Shown here piece by piece: positions 52,342 through 62,166 of a DNA stretch of 64,000 bases (positions are counted from its first letter, which is position 1; the number at the start of each line of letters is the position of its first letter). Source of the DNA: Aliiroseovarius sediminilitoris (GTDB lineage Bacteria; Pseudomonadota; Alphaproteobacteria; Rhodobacterales; Rhodobacteraceae); contig NZ_FOJB01000001.1 of the NCBI RefSeq assembly GCF_900109955.1, positions 2,852,001-2,916,000 of the forward strand. The letters run 5' to 3'. A program made the position numbers and the translations under genes. The notes beneath the pieces were generated by a model. It was given only the letters and a program-made list of their open reading frames with translations. It searched no databases and was not told the origin of the DNA.

Positions 52342-53166
52342 TCAGGCCACCTTTTGCCAATAGGGATTTATCGTCGGGGCACCGAAATAATACCCCTGCA
52401 TGCAATCCACACCGATCGAGGCCAGATAGGCGGCATCCAGATGGTTTTCGACGCTTTCCGCCACGGTGAACATGTCGAAATGCCTGGCCAGCGACAGCAT
52501 AGCTTCGGTCAGGATTTGATTGTCTGCGTTTTGGTGAATGCCGCGGATGAACTCGCCGTCAATCTTAAGGATGTCAAAATAGAAGTCTTTGAGATACCGG
52601 AAAGAAGTGAACCCAGCGCCGAAGTCGTCCAGCGCGAAGCTGATCCCCTTTTTTTGCAGGTCGGCCATGAATACCTGCACCAGATCGGGCATGGTGATCG
52701 CAGTGCGTTCGGTGATTTCAAGGATCAACCGTTCGCCCACCGTCGAATTGTCCTGCAAACCGCGTTCCAGAACGCGTGTCCAGCCCGGATAGGCGATGGA
52801 ACGGGCCGACATATTGATGGCCAGCCGCAATCCCGGTTCGGCCGCCAGAACCTCCAGCCCCTTTTCCAGAGCCAGCGCGTCCAGAATGCGCCCCATCTCG
52901 GTGTCTTCGACGGCATCTATGAAACTTTTGGCGGGAATCACCCGGCCCGAGGCGTCATGCACGCGCAGCAAGCCTTCATAGAACGCCATTCGGTCGGGAT
53001 TGGCCGTCTGCACCACAGGCTGATAGGCCAGTTTGACCTGTTTGTGGCGCAATGCGTGGCGCACAAGGTCCAATGCCTCGCTATCGCGCAATTCGACCGC
53101 GACGGACAGTGGATCGCTCATCGGTGCCGATACTGGCATCTCGTCCCGTTTCAGGTGTTGCATCAT
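52342..53166 (-). CDS. EAL-domain cyclic-di-GMP phosphodiesterase, stand-alone
   Basis: 274 residues, essentially one EAL domain without GGDEF or sensor parts. The signature is YEGLLRV; metal and catalytic residues are retained in NMSARS, LILEITERTAI, ALDDFGAGFTSFRYL, LKIDGEFIRG, TVAESVEN and GYYFGAP, so activity on c-di-GMP is likely. ATG 53166 follows GGAGATTCA. Divergent from tag. The gap 52178-52341 ahead of phaA's start holds no gene. Confidence 0.9.
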   Translation of the reverse strand: MMQHLKRDEMPVSAPMSDPLSVAVELRDSEALDLVRHALRHKQVKLAYQPVVQTANPDRMAFYEGLLRVHDASGRVIPAKSFIDAVEDTEMGRILDALALEKGLEVLAAEPGLRLAINMSARSIAYPGWTRVLERGLQDNSTVGERLILEITERTAITMPDLVQVFMADLQKKGISFALDDFGAGFTSFRYLKDFYFDILKIDGEFIRGIHQNADNQILTEAMLSLARHFDMFTVAESVENHLDAAYLASIGVDCMQGYYFGAPTINPYWQKVA

Positions 53167-53271
53167 TGAATCTCCGTCGCAGCGATGGGACATTGATGCG
53201 TCACATATGCTAACAAGCTGTAAAATCCCGGATTTGTGGATAATTTTACTGATGATCAGACAGGAGCTGCC

Positions 53272-53871
53272 ATGACCCAACGCTGCACGTGGTGCGGAGA
53301 CGATCCGCTTTATGTCGCCTATCACGATACCGAATGGGGGGTGCCGGAATCTGACGGGCGGGCGCTGTGGGAGAAGTTGATCCTTGACGGGTTTCAGGCC
53401 GGGCTGAGCTGGATCACCATCCTGCGCAAGCGCGATGCGTTTCGCGATGCCTTTCAGGGGTTTGACCCTGAAAAGATTGCCCGGTGGGACGATGATGATG
53501 TGGCCCGTCTGCTGGGCAATCCCGGTATCGTCCGTCATCGCGGCAAGATCGTGGCGACCATTGGTAATGCGCAAGCCTATCTTGATCTTGGCGGATCACA
53601 GGCCTTCGCAGATTGGATTTGGGGATATGTCGATGGAACGCCGGTGGTTGGGCACTATGCCAGCCTGGCCGATATCCCCGCCTCGACCCCTTTGACCACG
53701 CAGATCTCAAAAGACCTGAAGAAAGCCGGGTTCAAATTTTGTGGCCCCACCATCGTTTATGCGTGGATGCAGGCCTGTGGGTTGTTCAACGACCATGTCA
53801 CCGGGTGTTTTCGGTTCGATCAGGTCGCTAGCGAAGTGCCACCAACAAGTCCCGGCTGGGAACGCCTGTAA
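53272..53871 (+). CDS. tag: DNA-3-methyladenine glycosylase I
   Basis: 199 residues. RCTWCGDDPLYVAYHDTEWG and NDHVTGCFRF supply the Cys/His/His/Cys zinc snap typical of Tag; LILDGFQAGLSWITILRKRD and FKFCGPTIVYAWMQACGLFN are family blocks. It removes 3-methyladenine from DNA. Its last 44 bases overlap the end of the convergent transglycosylase gene, an unusually long tail overlap. Confidence 0.95.
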   Translation: MTQRCTWCGDDPLYVAYHDTEWGVPESDGRALWEKLILDGFQAGLSWITILRKRDAFRDAFQGFDPEKIARWDDDDVARLLGNPGIVRHRGKIVATIGNAQAYLDLGGSQAFADWIWGYVDGTPVVGHYASLADIPASTPLTTQISKDLKKAGFKFCGPTIVYAWMQACGLFNDHVTGCFRFDQVASEVPPTSPGWERL

Positions 53872-55045
53872 CCGGCACACCACGCGCGGATTCATAAGAC
53901 CTGATCGCCGCGCGACCCATCTCGCCGATCACGCCATCGGGGCGCCCGGCCTTGAAGCCCAGCGCGTTCAGACGCTTCTGAAGCTCCTGCCGTTCGGCGG
54001 TGGTCATGCCCCAGGGGTTGCCGGGAAATTTTGCAACTATCGGCGCGCCACCCGCCAAACGGTCAGACAGATGGCCCACGCCGATCGCATAGCTGTCAGC
54101 GTAATTATAGGTTTTCAACACATGGAAATTGTCGAAAACCATGAACACGGGACCAGTGGGACCGGCAGGCAGGATCAGCGCCCCCATGGCCGCCCCGCCG
54201 AGTTTCTTGCCCGAGGCATGTGTTACACCAAGCTGCGCCCATTCGCGCAGGCGTCGCGCATACACACGCCCCGTGCGGGCCAGATCAAACCCTTTCGGCA
54301 GGTGCACCTCGTATGCCCATGGCTGACCCTCTTGCCATCCTTTCATCCGCAGATAAGCCGCAGTCGACGCCAACGCATCCGTCGGATCATCGGCCCAGAT
54401 GTCGCGCCGCCCATCACGGTTGAAATCGACGGCATAGCGCAAAAACGAAGTTGGCATGAATTGGGTATGTCCCATGGCCCCGGCATAGGAACCGGTCAAC
54501 CGTGAAGGCGAGGTATCGCCATCCGCAAGGATCTGCAAGGCGGCCAGAAGTTCGTTTTCGAACAAGGCGCGACGGCGTCCTTCAAAAGCCAGTGATGCCA
54601 AGGTCGACAAAACCGGTGCCGACCCGCGCACGGCACCAAAGCTGCTTTCCATCCCCCAGATGGCAACAATGATTTCGCGCGCCACGCCGTATTCCCGTTC
54701 GATCCGTCCCAGAAGGGTCGGATAGCGCGTCATCATGACCTGCCCGGCCTTGATTCGCTGCGGCGAGGCCGCCGACGCAACATAATCGCCTAATGTTCTG
54801 GTGGTTTCTGCGGGGGCATTATCCGATGCGACGACCTTGGGCAGGAACCGCACCTCGTCCAGCGCCCGCAATGTGTCAGAGGGCACACCCGACGCCGCAG
54901 CGCGGGCACGGAAATCAGCGCGCCATGCGTCAAACCCTGCATTGGCCATCACCGCCTTGGGCGTAAAGCTCGCGGCCAAAAGCAGCCCCGCTGCTTGCCG
55001 CCGAGTGTATGTTCCTGTGTGCATGTCTTTCGACACCCCTGTCAT
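53828..55045 (-). CDS. Lytic murein transglycosylase (MltB-like) with peptidoglycan-binding domain
   Basis: 405 residues. The N-terminus has TYTRRQAAGLLLAASF, a possible twin-arginine or Sec signal. The SLT_2 domain shows IVAIWGMESSFGAVRGSAPV with the catalytic Glu, and YAGAMGHTQFMPTSFLRYAV; the C-terminal PG_binding_1 domain (about 340-403) ends LQKRLNALGFKAGRPDGVIG and AAIRSYESARGVP. It cleaves glycan strands forming anhydro-muramyl ends. ATG 55045 has GAGG upstream; 55024 is an alternative. Confidence 0.93.
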   Translation of the reverse strand: MTGVSKDMHTGTYTRRQAAGLLLAASFTPKAVMANAGFDAWRADFRARAAASGVPSDTLRALDEVRFLPKVVASDNAPAETTRTLGDYVASAASPQRIKAGQVMMTRYPTLLGRIEREYGVAREIIVAIWGMESSFGAVRGSAPVLSTLASLAFEGRRRALFENELLAALQILADGDTSPSRLTGSYAGAMGHTQFMPTSFLRYAVDFNRDGRRDIWADDPTDALASTAAYLRMKGWQEGQPWAYEVHLPKGFDLARTGRVYARRLREWAQLGVTHASGKKLGGAAMGALILPAGPTGPVFMVFDNFHVLKTYNYADSYAIGVGHLSDRLAGGAPIVAKFPGNPWGMTTAERQELQKRLNALGFKAGRPDGVIGEMGRAAIRSYESARGVPVTGVPSRDLLVALR

Positions 55046-55268
55046 CGCAGCCTCATCCGCGCACCCTCACTGTGCATCGGTGGCGCACAATACGCTTGTT
55101 TAAGCGCACCACAAAGCGGCACGGTTCGGATCGGCAATCTGACGCTGACGCAGCGAAAACCGTGTTTATCGCAACAGCGGCGCAGGCCAAACAACGCTGC
55201 CCAATTGCGCCTTTGTCCCGCGCCGCGTATAGCAGGCAAAACAAGACCCAAGTCCCGAAAGGCCGACC

Positions 55269-56666
55269 ATGAGTGACGACAGCAAATCAGCCAACGCCAT
55301 GTGGGGCGGCCGCTTTTCAGCAGGCCCCGACGCGATTATGGAGGCGATCAATGCCTCGATCGGCTATGACCAACGCATGGCGCAGCAGGATATTGACGGC
55401 TCGCGCGCGCATGCCTCGATGCTGGCGGCGGTTGGCGTCATCACCGATAAGGATGCCGAAGCGATCCGCGAAGGACTGTCGCAAGTGTTGACCGAAATCG
55501 AGGGCGGCAGCTTCGCCTTCTCGACCACGCTTGAGGACATTCATATGAATGTCGAAGCCCGGCTAAAAGAGATCGTGGGCGAACCGGCGGGCCGCCTGCA
55601 CACAGCCCGGTCGCGCAACGATCAGGTCGCTACCGATTTCCGCCTTTGGGTCCGCGACCAGATGGACGCCGCAATTGACGGGTTGGAGGCACTGATGCGC
55701 GCGTTGTTGGGGCAGGCCGAGGCGGGTGCCGATTGGGTCATGCCCGGCTTCACCCATCTGCAAACCGCGCAACCTGTGACATGGGGCCACCACATGATGG
55801 CCTATGTCGAGATGTTCGCCCGCGACATGTCGCGCTTTCGCGACGCGCGCACCCGGATGAACGAATGCCCGCTTGGGTCCGCCGCTCTGGCCGGCACGTC
55901 CTTCCCCATCGACCGGCACATGACGGCCGAAGCTCTGGGCTTTGACCGACCCACCGCCAATTCGTTGGACGCTGTCGCGGACCGTGATTTCGCGCTGGAG
56001 TTTCTCTCGTCTGCCACGATCTGCGCCATGCACCTCAGCCGGTTTGCCGAAGAACTGGTGATCTGGTCCTCGGCCCAGTTCCGGTTCGTGCGCATGTCGG
56101 ACAAATGGTCGACAGGTTCGTCGATCATGCCGCAAAAGCGCAACCCCGATGCCGCCGAACTGATCCGCGCCAAGATCGGGCGGATCATGGGCGCCAATAT
56201 CGGCTTGATGACCGTGATGAAGGGGCTGCCGCTGGCCTATTCCAAGGACATGCAGGAAGACAAGGAACAGGTGTTTGATGCCGCGGACAACCTGATGCTG
56301 GCACTGGCGGCGATGACCGGCATGGTGTCGGACATGGCAGCCAACACCGATGCGCTGGAGGCTGCGGCCTCGTCCGGCTTCTCGACCGCGACCGATCTTG
56401 CCGACTGGCTGGTGCGCGCATTGAACATGCCGTTCCGCGATGCCCATCATGTCACCGGATCGCTGGTCGCCATGGCCGAAGCACGCGACTGCGACCTGCC
56501 CAACCTGTCACTGGCAGACATGCAATCGGTTCATGCCGCCATCACCGACGAGGTGTTTGGCATATTGGGCGTGCATAACTCGGTCGCCAGCCGCACATCT
56601 TACGGCGGCACTGCCCCGTCCGAGGTCCGCAAACAAATCACTCGTTGGAAAGAGGCCTTGTCATGA
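55269..56666 (+). CDS. argH: Argininosuccinate lyase
   Basis: 465 residues. [57 protein letters not shown] and the family signature [20 protein letters not shown] (catalytic Ser loop) identify ArgH, which splits argininosuccinate into arginine and fumarate. It overlaps the small lipoprotein gene by ATGA, starting an arg/lys operon. The gap 55046-55268 shows no gene. Confidence 0.97.
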   Translation: MSDDSKSANAMWGGRFSAGPDAIMEAINASIGYDQRMAQQDIDGSRAHASMLAAVGVITDKDAEAIREGLSQVLTEIEGGSFAFSTTLEDIHMNVEARLKEIVGEPAGRLHTARSRNDQVATDFRLWVRDQMDAAIDGLEALMRALLGQAEAGADWVMPGFTHLQTAQPVTWGHHMMAYVEMFARDMSRFRDARTRMNECPLGSAALAGTSFPIDRHMTAEALGFDRPTANSLDAVADRDFALEFLSSATICAMHLSRFAEELVIWSSAQFRFVRMSDKWSTGSSIMPQKRNPDAAELIRAKIGRIMGANIGLMTVMKGLPLAYSKDMQEDKEQVFDAADNLMLALAAMTGMVSDMAANTDALEAAASSGFSTATDLADWLVRALNMPFRDAHHVTGSLVAMAEARDCDLPNLSLADMQSVHAAITDEVFGILGVHNSVASRTSYGGTAPSEVRKQITRWKEALS

Positions 56667-56779
56667 TCCGCGTCACCCTGATCCTTGCCGTTCTTGGTCT
56701 GGCCGCCTGCGGCGCAGATGGCGAACCCCTGCGCCCCGGCAGCCCCGAAGATATCGCCGAACAACAGGCCCGGCAGTAG
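56663..56779 (+). CDS. Small LptM/LppL-like lipoprotein
   Basis: Only 38 residues: [20 protein letters not shown] followed by [24 protein letters not shown] is a lipobox, so the mature protein begins at Cys16 with [10 protein letters not shown], matching the short CGxKGPLxxP family (LptM/YifL/LppL). In E. coli LptM helps LptD mature, and in Pseudomonas the homologue precedes lysA, as here. Overlaps argH by ATGA; lysA starts 24 bases later. Confidence 0.85.
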   Translation: MIRVTLILAVLGLAACGADGEPLRPGSPEDIAEQQARQ

Positions 56780-56803
56780 ACCCGCCGGCAGAAAGGCTCG
56801 CCC

Positions 56804-58069
56804 ATGGATCATTTTCTGTATCGCGATGGCATCCTGCATGCCGAAGACGTGGCCATTCCCCAAATCGCCCGCCGGGTCGGCACGCCCTTCTATGTCTATT
56901 CCGCCGCCACGCTGAGACGTCATATTGGATTGTTTGCCGAGGCGCTGGACTGGGCCGAACATCTGGTCTGCTTCGCGGTCAAATCGAACTCGAACCTTGC
57001 GGTTCTGAAGCTGCTGGGGGATATGGGTGCGGGCATGGACGTGGTGTCCGAAGGTGAATATCGCCGCGCCCTTGCCGCCGGCGTGCCCGGCGATCGGATC
57101 GTCTTTTCCGGTGTTGGCAAGACGCGCGCTGAGATGCGTCTGGCGCTGACCCACGGCATCCGTCAGTTCAATCTGGAAAGCGAGCCCGAGATGCGGGCAT
57201 TGTCACATGTCGCAACCGAGATGGGCGTGATTGCCCCCGTCACGGTGCGCGTGAACCCGAATGTGGATGCGAAAACCCACGCCAAGATCTCGACCGGAAA
57301 GTCGGAAAACAAGTTCGGCATCCCGATTGCCCGCGCCCGCGATGTGTATGCCGAGATTGCCACCCTGCCCGGCCTGAAAGCCGTCGGCATCGACGTGCAT
57401 ATCGGCAGCCAACTGACCGAACTGGAACCGTTCCGCCAAGCCTATCAGAAGGTCGCGGAACTGACCGAAGCCCTGCGGGCGGATGGCCACGACATCACGC
57501 GGCTTGATCTCGGCGGTGGGCTTGGTATTCCCTATGAACGCTCAAACTTCGCCCCGCCCCTGCCCCTCGAATACGGGCAGATGGTCCGTGAAACCGTGGG
57601 ACATTTGGGGTGTGAGATCGAGATTGAACCGGGGCGCTTGGTGTCTGGCAACGCTGGCCTGATGGTCACATCCGTCATCTATGTGAAAAAGGGCGAAGGT
57701 CAGGATTTCCTGATCGTCGATGCGGGGATGAATGATCTTGTGCGCCCTGCCATGTATGAAGCCCATCACGATATCATCCCGGTGATCGAGGCCACGCCGG
57801 GTCAGGAGAAAGCGCGCTATGACATTGTGGGACCGATCTGCGAAACAGGTGATACATTTGCCAAACGCCGTGATCTGGACAGCCTTGAAGCCGATGATCT
57901 GATCGCCTTCCGTTCGGCGGGGGCTTACGGCGCGGTTATGGCGTCGGAATACAATTCCCGGCCCTTGATCCCCGAGGTTCTGGTGATGGGCGATCAATTT
58001 GAAGTCATTCGCGCCCGCCCGACCTATGAAGATATGCTGGGACGCGATACCATACCTTCATGGCTGTGA
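56804..58069 (+). CDS. lysA: Diaminopimelate decarboxylase
   Basis: 421 residues. HLVCFAVKSNSNLAVLKLL carries the PLP lysine, VGIDVHIGSQLTELEPF and LDLGGGLGIPYERSN the phosphate-binding parts, EPGRLVSGNAGLMVT and GPICETGDTFAKRRDL the dimer-interface active-site residues. It decarboxylates meso-diaminopimelate to lysine. Follows argH and the lipoprotein. Confidence 0.97.
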   Translation: MDHFLYRDGILHAEDVAIPQIARRVGTPFYVYSAATLRRHIGLFAEALDWAEHLVCFAVKSNSNLAVLKLLGDMGAGMDVVSEGEYRRALAAGVPGDRIVFSGVGKTRAEMRLALTHGIRQFNLESEPEMRALSHVATEMGVIAPVTVRVNPNVDAKTHAKISTGKSENKFGIPIARARDVYAEIATLPGLKAVGIDVHIGSQLTELEPFRQAYQKVAELTEALRADGHDITRLDLGGGLGIPYERSNFAPPLPLEYGQMVRETVGHLGCEIEIEPGRLVSGNAGLMVTSVIYVKKGEGQDFLIVDAGMNDLVRPAMYEAHHDIIPVIEATPGQEKARYDIVGPICETGDTFAKRRDLDSLEADDLIAFRSAGAYGAVMASEYNSRPLIPEVLVMGDQFEVIRARPTYEDMLGRDTIPSWL

Positions 58070-58085
58070 ACCCATCGCGAGTCCA

Positions 58086-60659
58086 ATGACTCGCCCCACC
58101 TTACCCGACGAGGTGCAGCCGCACCTCAAATGGCCCTTGCGACTGACAGGGGCGGGTATGGTTTTGGAACGATTCTGGGGTGCCTTCTGGCCGCTTGCCT
58201 CGGTCCTTCTGACAGCATTCGCAGTGTGGAGCTTCTGGACCATTGGCTCGTCAGGCGTGGGGACTGGCGTGATGGTTCTGGGCATCATCGCCATGCTGAG
58301 CGCGTTGGTCTGGGGTGCGCGCAAATTTTCGTGGCCCAGCCAATCAGAGCAACTTGCCCGGCTGGATGACAGCCTGCCCGGCCACCCGATTGCCGCCTTG
58401 ATGGACGACCAGGCAACCGGGCGCGACGATATGGCATCGCGCCGTCTCTGGCAGGCGCACCTTGCGCGCATGGCCCAACGTCTTAAGGGTGTTCGCCCTA
58501 TTTCACCCAACCTGCGCGTGGCCCGCAACGACCCCTACGCCCTGCGTCTGATCGCGGCGACAGGGGCGGCGCTGGCGATCGGATTTACACCCTGGCTGGA
58601 CCGCATCGGCGCACCAACTGCGACCAGCGGTGACGCCAGCGCACAGCCCGTTGCCAGCGCGAGTTGGGAAGGCTGGATCGAACCGCCGGGCTATACCGGA
58701 CGTCCCAGCCTGTATCTGGCCGACCAGCCGCCGGGCCCATTGGCGGTGCCTGAAGGCAGCCGTCTGACATTGCGGCTTTACGGCGATCTTGACACGCTCG
58801 CGGTGACGGCTGATCTGTCAGATGCGCCGATCACCGGACCGACCCAGCAAAGTTATCTGCAAGTCATCACCAAAAGCGGCCCGTTGGACATCACCGGACC
58901 GGGTGCGGCGCGTTGGCAGATCACCGCGATTGGCGACACCCCGCCGACGGTCAACATCGAGGGTGAGTTAACCCGCCGCCTCGCTGGCGATTTCTCGCTG
59001 CCGTTCACGGCAACGGATGACTACGCCGTCACCCAAGGCAACGCCACAGCGAATCTTGGGTTGGAGCGTGTCGACCGCCGCCACGGGCTTGCGACGGCTC
59101 CCGAGGAACGTCCGCCGCTGATCGTTGACCTGCCTTTGCCCTATCGCGGCGCACGAACGCAAATCGACGGTCTGCTGGAAGAAAACCTGATTGAACATCC
59201 ATGGGCAGGGCTGCCGATTGACCTGATACTGAGGGTTGAGGACGGCGCCGAACAGTCCGGCACCACCCCGCCCCTCAACATGGTCCTGCCCGCACGCCGG
59301 TTTTTGCACCCGGTCGCCAAGGCGCTTATCGAACAGCGGCGTGATCTGTTATGGTCGCGCGACAATGGACGCCGTGTGGCGCAAATCCTGCGTGCCGTGT
59401 TGAACCGCCCGGATGATCTGGGCCTGCCCGAAGGCGTCTATCTGCGCCTGCGCAGTTCCATTCGGCGGTTGGAAAGCGGTCTGGCGTTTTCCGACCTGCC
59501 CTCGGGCCTGCCGGAAGAATTGCGGGACGAGGTCGCCAGGGTGTTGTGGGATGTTGCGGTTGAACTTGATGACGGTCGCCTGGCCGACGCGCTGGCCAGG
59601 ATGCAACAAGCGCAGGACCGGCTGGAACAAGCCATGCGCGACGGGGCCAGCGAAGAAGAACTGGCCGAACTGATGGACGAAGTGCGCGAAGCAATGCGCG
59701 ACTATCTGGAACAACTGGCCGAAAACCAGCAAAACGGCCCGCAATCCGATCAGCCCCCGGCCGAGAACGGGATCGAGATGAGCATGGCCGACATCGAAGA
59801 CATGATGGACCGCATCGAAGAGTTAATGCGTGAGGGACGCGAAGACGAGGCGATGCAGATGCTCGACCAATTGCGCCAGATGATGGAAAATATGCAGATG
59901 GCGCAGACCGGACCGTCGAACCAACCTGGCGAAAGCGCCCGCGAAGGTCTTCAGGAAACGCTGCGCCAGCAACAAGGCCTGTCGGATCAGGCGTTCCGTG
60001 ATCTTCAGGAACAAGGTCAGGGCTCGCAGGCGGGCGAGTCAGAAGGTAATGAAGGCCGCGATGGCGGTCAGGGACGTGGGCAAAGCCATGATGGCGCAGA
60101 CGGTCAGCAGGGGCAGGACGGCCAAGGCGCTGGCCCGGAACAAGGCAGCGGCAGCCAAGGCAGTGACCTGGCCCAACGCCAAAGCGAGTTGCAAAGACAA
60201 TTGGACGCCCAACGCCGCAACCTGCCCGGTGCCAGCGACGAAGCCGGACAAGCCGCCCGCGACGCGCTGGACGAGGCCGGGCGCGCAATGGGGGACGCCG
60301 CCGACGCGTTGGAACAAGACGATCTGCCCGAGGCGCTGGACCGCCAAGCCGACGCCATGGAAGCCTTGCGCGAAGGAATGCGCCAGTTCGACGAAGCGAT
60401 GGCGAACCAGCAAGCGCAGCGGCAAGGTGAACAGGGCAGCAATCCGGGCGAAGGTCGACGGTCAAGCCAGCGCGACCCGCTTGGTCGCAGCCCGGACGGT
60501 CAGAACGGCGCAACCGCGACAGACAGCCCACTGGAAGACGGGGAAGACGTCTATCGCCGCGCACAGGAATTGATGGAAGAATTGCGCCGCCGGTCAGGCG
60601 AGGGCGACCGCCCGGATCTGGAACGCGACTATTTGAAACGCCTGCTGGATCAGTTCTGA
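58086..60659 (+). CDS. DUF4175/TIGR02302 family large membrane protein
   Basis: 857 residues. Two or three hydrophobic spans near the N-terminus (WGAFWPLASVLLTAFAVWSF, GVMVLGIIAMLSALVW, IAATGAALAIGFTPWL), then a large soluble portion with beta-rich and helical parts, and from about 520 on a low-complexity acidic, Gln/Gly-rich region with repeated ALxxMQxAQ and EQGQG-like runs. The family is common in alphaproteobacteria and uncharacterised. ATG 58086 is preferred over a start inside lysA. The extreme composition explains large reading frames on the opposite strand. Confidence 0.88.
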   Translation: MTRPTLPDEVQPHLKWPLRLTGAGMVLERFWGAFWPLASVLLTAFAVWSFWTIGSSGVGTGVMVLGIIAMLSALVWGARKFSWPSQSEQLARLDDSLPGHPIAALMDDQATGRDDMASRRLWQAHLARMAQRLKGVRPISPNLRVARNDPYALRLIAATGAALAIGFTPWLDRIGAPTATSGDASAQPVASASWEGWIEPPGYTGRPSLYLADQPPGPLAVPEGSRLTLRLYGDLDTLAVTADLSDAPITGPTQQSYLQVITKSGPLDITGPGAARWQITAIGDTPPTVNIEGELTRRLAGDFSLPFTATDDYAVTQGNATANLGLERVDRRHGLATAPEERPPLIVDLPLPYRGARTQIDGLLEENLIEHPWAGLPIDLILRVEDGAEQSGTTPPLNMVLPARRFLHPVAKALIEQRRDLLWSRDNGRRVAQILRAVLNRPDDLGLPEGVYLRLRSSIRRLESGLAFSDLPSGLPEELRDEVARVLWDVAVELDDGRLADALARMQQAQDRLEQAMRDGASEEELAELMDEVREAMRDYLEQLAENQQNGPQSDQPPAENGIEMSMADIEDMMDRIEELMREGREDEAMQMLDQLRQMMENMQMAQTGPSNQPGESAREGLQETLRQQQGLSDQAFRDLQEQGQGSQAGESEGNEGRDGGQGRGQSHDGADGQQGQDGQGAGPEQGSGSQGSDLAQRQSELQRQLDAQRRNLPGASDEAGQAARDALDEAGRAMGDAADALEQDDLPEALDRQADAMEALREGMRQFDEAMANQQAQRQGEQGSNPGEGRRSSQRDPLGRSPDGQNGATATDSPLEDGEDVYRRAQELMEELRRRSGEGDRPDLERDYLKRLLDQF

Positions 60660-60681
60660 TCAACCCCGGTTCGCGACATGC

Positions 60682-61278
60682 TCAGAACCGCTTGCGCGCC
60701 GCCAAAGCCGCCGAAATCGTGCCTTCGTCCAGATAATCCAACTCGCCCCCAATGGGAACGCCTTGTGCCAGCGATGAAACCTCGCACCGCCCTTCCAGTT
60801 CTTCAGCAATATAATGCGCCGTGGTCTGACCATCGACAGTGGCGTTCAGCGCCAGGATCACTTCGGTGATGCCCTCATCCCGAACGCGCTGGATCAGGCG
60901 CGGGATGCCAAGATCGTCAGGGCCAACCGCGTCCAGTGCCGACAAGGTGCCACCCAACACGTGATACCGGCCCTTGAACCGACCCGCCCGCTCCATCGCC
61001 CACAGATCGGCAACATCTTCGACCACACAAATTTCACCCACCGCGCGCTTTTCCGACAGGCAGATATCGCAACGATCCGCAGTCGAGACATTGCCGCAGG
61101 TTACGCATTCACGCGCGGTTTCCGCCACGGCTTGCATTGCATCCGCCAACGGTATCAGCACCAGCGCCCGCTTGCGGATCAGATACAGCACCGCACGCCG
61201 AGCCGAACGTGGACCCAGCCCCGGCAACTTCGCCATCAGCTCGATCAGGTGCTCGATATCTCGCGGGGCTTCTGACAT
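60682..61278 (-). CDS. recR: Recombination protein RecR
   Basis: 198 residues. [20 protein letters not shown] is the HhH region; [16 protein letters not shown] the four-cysteine zinc finger; [20 protein letters not shown] and [20 protein letters not shown] the Toprim domain. It loads RecA with RecF/RecO at gaps. Follows ybaB with a short gap, the usual dnaX-ybaB-recR order except for an inserted gene upstream. Confidence 0.97.
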   Translation of the reverse strand: MSEAPRDIEHLIELMAKLPGLGPRSARRAVLYLIRKRALVLIPLADAMQAVAETARECVTCGNVSTADRCDICLSEKRAVGEICVVEDVADLWAMERAGRFKGRYHVLGGTLSALDAVGPDDLGIPRLIQRVRDEGITEVILALNATVDGQTTAHYIAEELEGRCEVSSLAQGVPIGGELDYLDEGTISAALAARKRF

Positions 61279-61291
61279 GCGGAGATCTGCC

Positions 61292-61636
61292 TTAGAACGG
61301 CAGGTTCATGTCCTTGGGCAGACCAAGCTCTTCTGTCAGGCGCGACATCTCGGTTTCGCTGCGGTCCTGTGCCTTGGCTTGCGCATCCTTGATCGCGGCC
61401 AGGATCAAATCCTCAACCACTTCCTTTTCGTCGGGATTGAAGATCGAGGGGTCGATGTCCAGCCCCGTCAACACCCCCTTGGCAGTGGCGGTGGCGCGCA
61501 CCAGACCAGCGCCGCTTTCACCCACCACGGTCATCGTGGACAGGCTGTCTTGCAGGTCCGACATCTTGGTCTGCATCTCTTGTGCGGCTTTCATCATCTT
61601 GGCCATATCGCCAAGACCACCCAGTCCCTTCAGCAT
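61292..61636 (-). CDS. YbaB/EbfC nucleoid-associated protein
   Basis: 114 residues. [40 protein letters not shown] and [19 protein letters not shown] are the YbaB features; it binds DNA as a dimer. Between recR and the inserted gene at 61696. Confidence 0.95.
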   Translation of the reverse strand: MLKGLGGLGDMAKMMKAAQEMQTKMSDLQDSLSTMTVVGESGAGLVRATATAKGVLTGLDIDPSIFNPDEKEVVEDLILAAIKDAQAKAQDRSETEMSRLTEELGLPKDMNLPF

Positions 61637-61695
61637 TTCATGCTCCTCGAAAAAATCTCATCGCTCCCGTCTTAGATACGGTCAGCGGGCGGGGC

Positions 61696-62166
61696 TTACA
61701 AGGCGTGGCTGGACCAGACGAGATCCGCGATGGTCTTGAACTGTGAAACCCCCATGGACCGGCGTTCATTGCGCGCCCTGGAACCAGGAGCATCAAGCCT
61801 TTCGACAATATCGCTCCGCGAGGCTTCCCAGATTTCAAAGACGTCGTAGTTTCCGTGCATTAACACAAGCTGAACGGCATCGAACTCCTGATCCGTGTTT
61901 ATCTTCGAAACTCTGCCCCAGGACGTCCCATCCTTCTTCCAGCGTCCCTTTATCTGAATCTTCTCCTTTCCGTCTTTTCTCGTGCGATACGCGTCAAAAC
62001 CGGCTGTGCGGGCTTCTGCAAGTTCCAGGCCAAGCAATCTGGCGGCTTCCATCTCGGCAATTTCGCCCGTTACACCAAGAGGCTTGCCGGTCAGTTGATA
62101 GTATTCAACGGCAAGGGATTTGACCTCTTCAAGTATTGCAATCTCGGAACGCGTCGATTTCGGCAT
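61696..62166 (-). CDS. Unknown protein with a possible restriction-endonuclease-like fold, inserted after dnaX
   Basis: 156 residues. GVTGEIAEMEAARLLGLELA, then TAGFDAYRTRKDGKEKIQIK followed by GRWKKDG, give the order Glu - Asp - QxK expected of a PD-(D/E)xK core (GExxA..., GxDA, IQxK). The second half has KINTDQEFDAVQLVLMHGNY. I am unsure of the family; DUF6998 is a candidate. The gene begins right at the dnaX stop with the ribosome site GAGGAAGAG inside dnaX's last codons, so it is coupled. Its base composition is visibly lower in G+C than dnaX and recR, which suggests acquisition. Confidence 0.75.
   Translation of the reverse strand: MPKSTRSEIAILEEVKSLAVEYYQLTGKPLGVTGEIAEMEAARLLGLELAEARTAGFDAYRTRKDGKEKIQIKGRWKKDGTSWGRVSKINTDQEFDAVQLVLMHGNYDVFEIWEASRSDIVERLDAPGSRARNERRSMGVSQFKTIADLVWSSHAL

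Noticed and set aside
59326-60663. Minus-strand open frame of 445 codons
   Set aside because: It is antisense to the Gln/Gly-rich DUF4175 gene, has Arg/Pro-rich nonsense composition and no domain; an artefact of biased codons.
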